Origin: Bacillaceae bacterium | Lineage (GTDB): Bacteria > Bacillota > Bacilli > Bacillales_A > Planococcaceae | Direction: 5' to 3' | Assembly (NCBI GenBank): GCA_030149685.1 | Contig: JASLGI010000244.1 | Location: forward strand, 1 to 12,440 | DNA: 12,440 nt | Part shown: piece by piece, positions 6,945 to 12,440 of the stretch | Layout: each line of letters opens with the position of its first letter | Numbering within the stretch: position 1 is the first letter of the stretch | Made by a program: the position numbers and the translations under genes | Notes under the pieces: model-generated | What the model saw: the letters and a program-made list of their open reading frames with translations, nothing else | What the model was told of the DNA's origin: nothing | Database searches by the model: none

Positions 6945-8571
6945 GCTTTGTATTATTGAAAAATCAGGAGAATATGAACAGACGCAAGATGTGACTGAAG
7001 CTTTCGTTGTGCGAGGCAATGAGCCTGGTGTGATGGCACTAAGAGAAAATTCTGTTTTCGATTTATTTTTTCAAGCGCCATCATCTTCGAAACTATATAT
7101 TGATGAACTCGAAGCGTATGATCCGACATTAGGGAATAAGGACGCTCATGGCTTTTATTTAAAGCCTTCTGAAGACATATACCCCGTATGTAGTATGGCG
7201 AATAAAAAACCGCCTCCGTTCATTCCTGGGCGTTATTTAGTCACGATTGTCGTAGACGGTGAATGGTATGATGCATTGTTAGAAATTATTCCTCGTCGAG
7301 TATCCGAACACCAACACGATCGAATGGTAGAAGAGTTAGAGGCAATCGAAGAAGGTCTTGCGATGCAAACGAAAGAGAAGCGTCACTTTCAGCACGGCAT
7401 GTTTCAAGGAGTATTGTCTTCGAAAGAAGAGATGCAATTGGAACATTTAATGAAAGAGAAGTCGCGTTTCCTTCTCGCTTTACGTCGTATTTCGTCTGCA
7501 CCTTATGAAGAAATACAGAAACAGCACATCGCTACACCGCTCCACCGTGTTCGACGGATCGATGAAAAAGCGTATCGTTTAACACAATCGACTTCACGTA
7601 GGCATATTGCTTATGGAGCACAATCTGCTTTTGTACGAGATGTACAAGAAAACCGTTTGTTAAAAAGTTTATTGCGTCAACTGCTACAAATGTTTCAACG
7701 TCTTCGTAGTGAGATGGATTGGAGTAGTGAAGTTTTACAACATTTGTGGACCTATTATTTATTACCGATTCGTCAACAAGTGTTAAGTTTTTTACAATTG
7801 CCGTGGGTGCAACGAGTAGAGGAACCGACATCTCTTCACGTTCCTCCATTGTTTTTTACAGGCAGTTCTTATGCAACGATTTATCGCATATTAAAGAAAC
7901 CATTGCTCGAACGACAAATTGTTACGAGAACTGTTCGCAAGCAATATAAACGTTCAGATGAATTGTATGAGTTATGGGGATATATGAAACTTGTTCAAAT
8001 GATTCAACGTCAAGGATACGAAGTTGTGAGAGAAAAAACGCTCATGACGGATGATCAACGAATTTGGACATTTCGACAAGAAGATGTTGTTTTACGTTTA
8101 GCACACGATGAAGAAATACCACGAAGTCCTCTGCAAATGACGAAAGAAGTTCCGTATTTCACTTTGTTTAATAATCGTCCAGATGGTCGATTAGATGTTT
8201 GGGTCAGTGGACAATTATGCGGTTCGCTAGTCATTGATTTCAAGTATAGAAACCCTTACTATATTTGGTCGGAAAGTGCCTTAGAAAGTAATGGGGAAGT
8301 ACCATCTACGATGCAGCAACTCGAAGCTTATTCAAGTAATATTCGCACGGATTTTACTCGTTTACAATTACCTAAAAACCCACTCGTAGAGATGCGTCCT
8401 GTGTCAGAGGTGTGGGTGATTTATCCAGAGAAGTACGATGTAGAACGACGGGATACACAAAAAAATGCGTACGATATTCGATTGCTCGACATGAGTCCAA
8501 CTTTCGATTATTCTTATTTAGAACACTTATTGCAAACAGCCATTGAACAAATAAAAAAACGAAAACAATAA
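6928..8571 (+). CDS. McrC-like protein: DUF2357-type N-terminus and C-terminal PD-(D/E)XK nuclease
   Basis: A 547-residue soluble protein. About residues 1-130 are beta-rich and match the expected place of a DUF2357 domain; 130-330 are mainly helical, with heptad-like charged stretches; the C-terminal ~190 residues hold the nuclease. The catalytic core reads RPDGRLDVWV with D423, then VIDFKYR with D437-x-K439, and a downstream Q464-x3-Y468. This is the PD-(D/E)XK arrangement seen in McrC and in DUF524 nucleases. All catalytic residues are present, so it should be active. McrC stimulates the McrB motor and cuts the nucleic acid. The gene starts 17 bases before the preceding stop, with AAGGAG (6912-6917) inside the upstream coding region, implying coupled translation and fixed stoichiometry. 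ATG 6934 is a less well spaced alternative. Confidence 0.85.
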   Translation: MGMPFKLCIIEKSGEYEQTQDVTEAFVVRGNEPGVMALRENSVFDLFFQAPSSSKLYIDELEAYDPTLGNKDAHGFYLKPSEDIYPVCSMANKKPPPFIPGRYLVTIVVDGEWYDALLEIIPRRVSEHQHDRMVEELEAIEEGLAMQTKEKRHFQHGMFQGVLSSKEEMQLEHLMKEKSRFLLALRRISSAPYEEIQKQHIATPLHRVRRIDEKAYRLTQSTSRRHIAYGAQSAFVRDVQENRLLKSLLRQLLQMFQRLRSEMDWSSEVLQHLWTYYLLPIRQQVLSFLQLPWVQRVEEPTSLHVPPLFFTGSSYATIYRILKKPLLERQIVTRTVRKQYKRSDELYELWGYMKLVQMIQRQGYEVVREKTLMTDDQRIWTFRQEDVVLRLAHDEEIPRSPLQMTKEVPYFTLFNNRPDGRLDVWVSGQLCGSLVIDFKYRNPYYIWSESALESNGEVPSTMQQLEAYSSNIRTDFTRLQLPKNPLVEMRPVSEVWVIYPEKYDVERRDTQKNAYDIRLLDMSPTFDYSYLEHLLQTAIEQIKKRKQ

Positions 8572-8584
8572 AGGAGATTTTTTC

Positions 8585-9121
8585 ATGTTACACATTATTC
8601 CTCCCGCTTTACAAATCGAACCAGTAGAAGAGGAGGACGTCCCCGCCCTTAACCGCATGATCGACTATTATAGTTACGACTATTCAGAGTTTGATCAAGC
8701 GGACATTTTACCATCCGGTAGTTACGAATATATCGATGCAAATGTTTATTATAAAGAACGCAACGCTTTTCCTCACGTTTTTAAAGTAAATGGAAAATAT
8801 GCAGGTTTTGCGCTCATTCGACGATTAACAGATGAAACAGGCACATTTTGGTATTTAGAAGACTATTTCATTATGAAAAAATATCGTCAATACGGTTTCG
8901 GCCGTCGAGCAGCGACGCGTTTATTTGATTATTTAATAGGAGAATGGGAAGTTCGCCAAGATGCGACGAATACTCCGGCACAAAAATTTTGGAAAAAAGT
9001 CATCGGTGAGTATACGAATGATAACTACCGCTCGATTCAACGGAAAAAATGGAATGGACCGATTCAACGATTTCAATCAGAAGGTCCAGAAGGGGACGAG
9101 CGTACGTATCATATTAGTTAA
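8585..9121 (+). CDS. GNAT-family acetyltransferase, third gene of the McrBC-like operon
   Basis: A 178-residue cytoplasmic protein with the GNAT fold signature: strands leading to Y90-LEDYFIMKKYRQYGFG, where R101-Q-Y-G104-F-G106 is the acetyl-CoA pyrophosphate loop, followed by a helix and a strand/turn near NTPAQKFWKKVIGEY. GNAT enzymes transfer an acetyl group from acetyl-CoA to amines of small molecules, proteins or aminoacyl-tRNA; the substrate here cannot be inferred. The N-terminal 70 residues are unusually rich in acidic and tyrosine residues. AAAGGAG lies just before the ATG, and only 13 bases separate it from the nuclease stop, with no terminator or clear promoter between. It is therefore almost certainly cotranscribed with the restriction-like pair, as modulator, guard or passenger. 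Confidence 0.85.
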   Translation: MLHIIPPALQIEPVEEEDVPALNRMIDYYSYDYSEFDQADILPSGSYEYIDANVYYKERNAFPHVFKVNGKYAGFALIRRLTDETGTFWYLEDYFIMKKYRQYGFGRRAATRLFDYLIGEWEVRQDATNTPAQKFWKKVIGEYTNDNYRSIQRKKWNGPIQRFQSEGPEGDERTYHIS

Positions 9122-9152
9122 TAGAGGATAAAGATCGTTTTATCTTTCGTTC

Positions 9153-9194
9153 GAAAGCTTAGTAGCATATCCATTGCTACTAAGCTTTCTTTTT
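9153..9194 (+). terminator. Strong intrinsic terminator closing the three-gene operon
   Basis: A perfect 14-bp stem (9153-9166 with 9176-9189) with a nine-base loop is followed by TTTTT at 9190-9194. A weaker AAAGAT/ATCTTT hairpin lies just upstream at about 9131-9148. Confidence 0.92.
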
Positions 9195-9280
9195 GATTAA
9201 TACAACTATTTACGATTTGCAAACGAGGATAGCGTGAAAGATAGGCAGCGATTGATACGACAGGAAAGAAGACGTTAGCG

Positions 9281-9309
9281 TTGACAGAGCGCCTAATAGA
9301 TGTTTAAAA
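9281..9309 (+). promoter_or_regulatory. Candidate orphan promoter in the gene-poor interval
   Basis: A perfect TTGACA (9281-9286) is followed after 17 bases by TTAAAA (9304-9309), preceded by TG at 9301-9302 as in extended -10 promoters. The -10 box itself is poor. A transcript from here would run about 580 bases to the hairpin at 9840-9899. Confidence 0.3.
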
Positions 9310-9704
9310 CTAAAAAGAGATACAAAGTATGGAGTTGTCGCAACCAGTCTTAAACAGTCGATTGAAGCGTTACAATGATATCCATTAATCTATTAAGTTG
9401 AATGTTTCACTCTGACGAGAGCGATCTGTCGTTAATACATCGATTACTTGCATTAGAGGAAGTGCTTTTTATGAGCAGTTGTGGCACACCTTCGTAAAAA
9501 AATAGGATGCGTGGACTACGATCTTGAAGTTTTGCATTGTATTTTGTTGTTTTTACAATAGATGTCCCATTTTACAAATGAAGCGCTATATGTTCAGTAG
9601 AAAGAGTTCGTATAGAGGGCTATCAACAAAAAGCGCAAAATATACGCTAGACAAAATTGAACATGACAAAAGCTGATATTTCCTACGTGAAGGGACACAA
9701 GAAA

Positions 9705-9815
9705 ATGAGGTTGATCGTAAATCTACACAATCCCCCGATAATTATTAAAAACCCTAAAACAAATGAGAATTTAAAAGTATTATCCGACGTATATAAATTA
9801 ACAACAACAAACTAA
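9705..9815 (+). CDS. Candidate 36-residue small protein
   Basis: An ATG at 9705 opens 36 codons to a TAA at 9813-9815, with AAGGGA (9690-9695) nine bases upstream, a plausible ribosome binding site. The predicted peptide begins MRLIVNLHNPPIIIKNP and continues with a polar helix, NENLKVLSDVYK. The composition is protein-like, with a short hydrophobic strand and then an amphipathic helix. It is not membrane-spanning and I do not recognise a family. It could be a real small protein, the remnant of a longer gene, or chance in A-rich DNA. It lies just before the hairpin that would end a plus-strand transcript. Confidence 0.3.
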   Translation: MRLIVNLHNPPIIIKNPKTNENLKVLSDVYKLTTTN

Positions 9816-9839
9816 AAAACAATAAAAAAAGAAATAAAA

Positions 9840-9899
9840 ACACCTCTAAATATATAATTAGAAGAATAATCTCCTAACATATACTTAAAGGTGTTTTTT
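9840..9899. terminator. Long hairpin terminator at the end of the xpaC-yaaN operon
   Basis: ACACCT (9840-9845) pairs with AGGTGT (9889-9894), and the pairing continues with a few mismatches to an inner TTAG/CTAA stem and an ATAA loop at 9866-9869. On the minus strand the stem is followed by TTTTT starting at 9839; on the plus strand by TTTTT ending at 9899. It begins just after the stop of the small membrane protein and probably works in both directions. Confidence 0.85.
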
Positions 9900-9902
9900 A
9901 CT

Positions 9903-10064
9903 TTATATAAGGAGCGCACTTAAGAAAATAATAATGGCTCCACCAGATGCAATGAGCATCGGATACATGAGTGGTTCTTTACGAATGAGGTTGACGATCA
10001 TTTTCCCTAAACCGAGAAAACCGACAATAACCCCTAAGATGAATACAGCAATTGCTGCTTTCAT
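9903..10064 (-). CDS. Small two-helix membrane protein, third gene of the xpaC-yaaN operon
   Basis: A 53-residue hydrophobic protein with two predicted membrane helices (about residues 3-22 and 34-52) joined by a short basic loop containing NLIRKEP. The N-terminal helix is glycine-rich (GVIVGFLGLG). I recognise no named family. I chose the ATG at 10062-10064 because AGGTGAT stands five to six bases before it; an in-frame upstream ATG at 10088 has no such site. The gene starts 33 bases after the yaaN stop with no terminator between, and the operon terminator follows its own stop. It probably works at the membrane alongside XpaC, but this rests on position alone. Confidence 0.7.
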   Translation of the reverse strand: MKAAIAVFILGVIVGFLGLGKMIVNLIRKEPLMYPMLIASGGAIIIFLSALLI

Positions 10065-10097
10065 CACTATCACCTGACTTTCTATCAATACTTCAAG

Positions 10098-11285
10098 TTA
10101 AAAATCACGTTTTTCAGTTTGATTATACGCATTCAATAAACGTTCTTTCAACTCTTCTTCCATTTGAGCAATTTCAACTTCAGCTTCTTTACGTGCACGA
10201 CGTCCTTCTGCTTGAATATCTAACGTTTCTTCAATCGTTTCAATCAAGTTTTGCTGCGTTACTTTCAATGTCTCAATTTCTACAAGTCCACGTTCATTTT
10301 CTTTCGCTGTTTCAATCGTGTTTTGTTTGAGCATCTCAGAGTTTTTTAGTAATAAATCGTTCGTCGTTTTTGTAACGAGTTTTTGAGATTCTACAGCATG
10401 TTGTTGATTTTGCAATGTTAGTGCAATCGCAATTTGGTTTTTCCATAATGGAATAGCTGTCATAATTGACGACTGGATTTTTTCAGCTAATGTTTGATTC
10501 GTCTGTTGAATCATTCGAATTTGCGGTGCACTTTGAATCGCGATTTGACGAGAGATTTTTAAGTCATGCGTTCGCTTTTCTAAACGATCAAGTAATGCTC
10601 CCATGTCGTTTAACTCTTGCATATCCATTTGATCTCCAGATGCTTCAGCTTTTTGTTTCAAAAGAGGTAAGATTTCATTTTGAATTTCTTCTTGTTTCAT
10701 TTCAGCAGCTGCAATATAAATATTTAGTGCTTGGAAATATGTTTTGTTTTGTTCATACAATTGATCGAGCTGACGAACATCTTGTAATAGTCCTTCTCGT
10801 GCACGTCCTAATTGTACACTAATTTTATCAACTTGCGTACCGAGTTTTTCATACTTTGTCATCATTTCTCGAACAGATTGTTTCGCTTTTTTAAAGATTC
10901 GTTTAAAGAATCCTTGCTCTTCTTGAGGTGCTAATTCATCTGGGTCTAACATTGATAATTTTGCCATTAATTCATTCAACACGTCTCCGATTGGACCAAC
11001 ATCTGTTGCTTGCACTTGATTTAACATATTGTGTGAAAAGCTTGTTAATTCTTTTTGAGCATTGACACCGTACGTAATAAGAGCACTTGAATCATCTAAA
11101 GGAATTTGCTTTGCAAGTTCACGTGCTTTTTCACGCTCTTCGGGTGTTAGTCGGTCTGCAATTTCTGTTGTTACGTTTTTTGTTGTAGGAACAGAAGGGG
11201 TATCTTCAGTCGGAACAACTTCCATCGTTGGCATTGATAATAATTCATCTAGCTTTTTTTGTTGTAAGTCTTTCTCATTTGTCAC
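10098..11285 (-). CDS. yaaN: TelA/YaaN-family toxic anion resistance protein
   Basis: A 395-residue, almost entirely helical soluble protein. After a Thr/Pro-rich N-terminal tail come long charged helices, FFKRIFKKAKQSV at about 125-137, repeated coiled-coil stretches, QIRMIQQTNQTLAEKIQ and an IPLWKNQIAIALTLQNQ segment, then a final E/R-rich coiled coil. The IP-WK-Q--A--L motif and order are characteristic of TelA/KlaA and B. subtilis YaaN. The family was named for tellurite resistance, but its native role is probably envelope stress or toxin tolerance. The start is a GTG at 11283-11285, since GGAGATGAT nearly matches the ideal Shine-Dalgarno and is correctly spaced for it; ATG 11294 lies too close to that site. 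This start overlaps the xpaC stop by 11 bases, so translation is coupled. Confidence 0.87.
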   Translation of the reverse strand: MTNEKDLQQKKLDELLSMPTMEVVPTEDTPSVPTTKNVTTEIADRLTPEEREKARELAKQIPLDDSSALITYGVNAQKELTSFSHNMLNQVQATDVGPIGDVLNELMAKLSMLDPDELAPQEEQGFFKRIFKKAKQSVREMMTKYEKLGTQVDKISVQLGRAREGLLQDVRQLDQLYEQNKTYFQALNIYIAAAEMKQEEIQNEILPLLKQKAEASGDQMDMQELNDMGALLDRLEKRTHDLKISRQIAIQSAPQIRMIQQTNQTLAEKIQSSIMTAIPLWKNQIAIALTLQNQQHAVESQKLVTKTTNDLLLKNSEMLKQNTIETAKENERGLVEIETLKVTQQNLIETIEETLDIQAEGRRARKEAEVEIAQMEEELKERLLNAYNQTEKRDF

Positions 11286-11937
11286 TTCTATCATCTCCCT
11301 TAGTATTTTCAAGTAGCTTACGTTTTTTTAATGAGACGTCTAAATAATCGAGATCTAGTTTTAACCGCTCAACATCTGTTGCACGAACACGTTTTAAATC
11401 GGTTTCTAATAATGCAGTAACATCCATTAGTTTATCACGCGCTTCTTGCAAAGCAATTTGCATATGAGCATCTCTTACCGGCTCTGCTGAAAGATCGGCA
11501 TATGTTGTCATAATCGATACAGCGGTATCTAAATGGGCATAGAAAAACGTATCGACGTAATAAAATTTTTGAGGGTCTTTTTCTACATTTTGAATGATGC
11601 GTTCTGTTAATTGAACAATTTCATTCATTCGTTGAAACGAATAATTTGAACGAATATTTCGATAAGCAAACATGAGCTGACGTTTTTTACGACGAGCTTC
11701 TGTTAAGTGACGACGAATCTCTTGATATTCTACTCTCGATAACCCTGCAGCTTCTGCCTCTCGTTTGTTTTGGAAAAAGTGACCGAGTTGAACAGTACCC
11801 CAATACGATAAAATCCAAGGAATCGTTACTAAGAAAAATTGGCCATCACTTATATTAATCATCGTAATTAATACGACAATACTAACTGAAAATGCGATTA
11901 AATGGCGTGTAAAAAAATATTTTAACCGTTTTAACAT
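11275..11937 (-). CDS. xpaC: XpaC-family membrane protein (5-bromo-4-chloroindolyl phosphate hydrolysis protein)
   Basis: A 220-residue protein with two N-terminal membrane helices (about residues 10-29 and 34-52), followed by a long cytoplasmic helical domain rich in Arg, Glu and Leu, and a polar, charged tail. The pattern, the AGLSRVEYQEIRRHL-type segment after the membrane part, and the position directly before yaaN match XpaC, whose gene pairs with yaaN in B. subtilis. The name comes from a phosphatase-like plate phenotype; no phosphatase motif is visible, and a role in envelope homeostasis with YaaN is more likely. AAGGAGG at a spacing of eight bases fixes the ATG at 11935-11937; the longer in-frame start at 11988 lies in the promoter region. 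Confidence 0.87.
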   Translation of the reverse strand: MLKRLKYFFTRHLIAFSVSIVVLITMINISDGQFFLVTIPWILSYWGTVQLGHFFQNKREAEAAGLSRVEYQEIRRHLTEARRKKRQLMFAYRNIRSNYSFQRMNEIVQLTERIIQNVEKDPQKFYYVDTFFYAHLDTAVSIMTTYADLSAEPVRDAHMQIALQEARDKLMDVTALLETDLKRVRATDVERLKLDLDYLDVSLKKRKLLENTKGDDRSDK

Positions 11938-11959
11938 ATTACTCGCCTCCTTCTCTTTT

Positions 11960-11987
11960 GTACGTTTCAAATAAGTAAAAAGTTTCA
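11960..11987 (-). promoter_or_regulatory. Candidate ECF sigma-W promoter of the xpaC-yaaN operon
   Basis: On the minus strand TGAAAC (11987-11982) is followed after 17 bases by CGTAC (11964-11960). This fits the Bacillus sigma-W consensus TGAAAC-N16-17-CGTA. The transcript would start about 15 bases before the ATG, just ahead of the AAGGAGG site. As I recall, xpaC-yaaN of B. subtilis is a sigma-W operon, which agrees. Confidence 0.6.
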
Positions 11988-12117
11988 TCTCTTCTTTAGT
12001 ATACGCTAATTTCTTTTTAACCGATATGAAAAAGCTAAGAGGGCGATCATGGAAACTCTATCGAATGTCCTAATTTTCAAAATAGAAAGCAAATATCATT
12101 TCAAAAATCAATATTTT

Positions 12118-12126
12118 TGTTAGAAT
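12118..12126 (+). promoter_or_regulatory. Candidate extended -10 promoter of the DUF1033 gene
   Basis: TG-T-TAGAAT (12118-12126) is an extended -10 element 33 bases before the ATG at 12159. The -35 position holds only TTTCAA-like sequence, so the TG extension would have to compensate. Confidence 0.4.
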
Positions 12127-12158
12127 AGAGTTGATTTAGTTTTAAAGGAGGACTTGAA

Positions 12159-12440
12159 ATGTTTGAAGTGATTTATATGAAAGCAGATTTCGAACCTTGG
12201 TGGATGTTTGAAGGTTGGGAAGAACATATTGAAGATCGTACAGCTTTTACTTCTTTTGATGAAGCAGTGAATTATTTACAACAGACAGTCCAATCAATGA
12301 AAGCCCAGTATGAGTTTGTAGAAGCAAGAAAAAATTGTTATATTGCTTTTTGGACAGAAGCTGAACAATGTTTCTGTGAAGATTGCGATGACGACTTACA
12401 AACATATCACGGATTAATCTTTATGAAAGACGGTCAACCG
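12159..12440 (+). CDS. DUF1033 family protein, 3'-truncated by the window
   Basis: The frame is open from ATG 12159 to the last base, giving 94 residues of an incomplete protein. AAAGGAGG at 12144-12151 supports the start. The N-terminus (MFEVIYMKADFEPWWMFEGWEE) and the later CYIAFWTEAEQCFCEDCDDD segment, rich in aromatic and acidic residues, match the DUF1033 family of small cytoplasmic proteins found in many Bacilli, whose function is unknown. The C-E-D-C-D-D-D stretch brings two cysteines and several acidic residues together; metal binding is conceivable but unproven. It diverges from the xpaC operon and seems to have its own promoter. Confidence 0.85.
   Translation, partial: MFEVIYMKADFEPWWMFEGWEEHIEDRTAFTSFDEAVNYLQQTVQSMKAQYEFVEARKNCYIAFWTEAEQCFCEDCDDDLQTYHGLIFMKDGQP

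Larger units (their letters stand above)
9195..9839. other. Gene-poor interval of about 645 bases, possibly containing a decayed gene
   Basis: No reading frame of convincing size exists on either strand. Short open pieces occur in different plus-strand frames: one of about 40 codons ending at the TGA near 9381, a 31-codon ORF from ATG 9402, and a 32-codon ORF from ATG 9578, the two ATG ORFs without a ribosome binding site. On the minus strand a frame without an ATG start is open from about 9305 down to about 9122, through the operon terminator. The shifting frames are what a decayed gene would leave, but I recognise no family. From about 9720 to 9839 the sequence is very A-rich. It may instead hold a small RNA; see the promoter and small ORF entries. 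Confidence 0.5.

Noticed and set aside
9122..9305. A minus-strand open frame of about 60 codons reading through the operon terminator (contains SRYPRLQIVNSCINQK)
   Set aside because: It lacks an ATG except very near its end and a ribosome binding site, and it passes through a perfect hairpin terminator. A transposon remnant was considered, but no motif or terminal repeat supports it.
9402..9497. A 31-codon ORF (MFHSDESDLSLIH...)
   Set aside because: There is no ribosome binding site before the ATG. It is kept only as evidence of possible gene decay in the interval.
9578..9676. A 32-codon ORF (MKRYMFSRKSSY...)
   Set aside because: There is no ribosome binding site and no recognisable family; the frame continues past a stop into further open sequence, as expected of a remnant or chance.
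1..12440. CRISPR array, tRNA or rRNA genes, complete insertion sequence
   Set aside because: I saw no regularly spaced repeats, no cloverleaf or rRNA-like sequence, and no intact transposase with terminal repeats. This was by eye only.

Overview
The window is about 12.4 kb of AT-rich, densely packed DNA that looks like a Bacillales chromosome (Bacillaceae or a close relative). The signs are strong AGGAGG-type ribosome binding sites, many stem-loop plus T-run terminators, YfnB, XpaC-YaaN and DUF1033 homologues, and promoter-like sequences fitting the Bacillus sigma-B and sigma-W consensus. I cannot name the species.

Layout. 1-1292 (+): the 3' end of a gene with a beta-rich, possibly carbohydrate-binding C-terminus, a small coiled-coil protein, and a YfnB/YjjG-type HAD nucleotidase. 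This run converges on a VanZ-like membrane protein (1308-1778, -) and the two share a terminator. The VanZ gene diverges from a short-chain dehydrogenase (1844-2593, +), and their promoter candidates overlap; the dehydrogenase promoter is a good sigma-B match. Next come an EamA-type transporter (2785-3684, +), whose promoter carries a perfect 12-bp inverted repeat, and a convergent small lipoprotein (3716-4054, -).

The most interesting part is a three-gene operon at 4185-9121 (+). Gene 1 is a 919-residue McrB-like AAA+ motor with a long coiled coil. Gene 2 is a 547-residue McrC-like protein with a DUF2357-type N-terminus and a C-terminal PD-(D/E)XK nuclease; its start overlaps the end of gene 1. 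Gene 3 is a GNAT acetyltransferase 13 bases further on. A strong terminator closes the unit. I read it as a type IV restriction-like defence system resembling the coiled-coil McrBC relatives called CoCoNuTs, with an acetyltransferase as a possible third component. The nucleotide-hydrolysis motifs differ from canonical McrB.

9195-9839 has no convincing large gene. It holds short open stretches in shifting frames, a possible orphan promoter and one candidate 36-codon ORF. Reading leftwards from 11937 is an xpaC-yaaN-small membrane protein operon with a sigma-W-like promoter. The window ends inside a DUF1033 gene (12159 onward, +).
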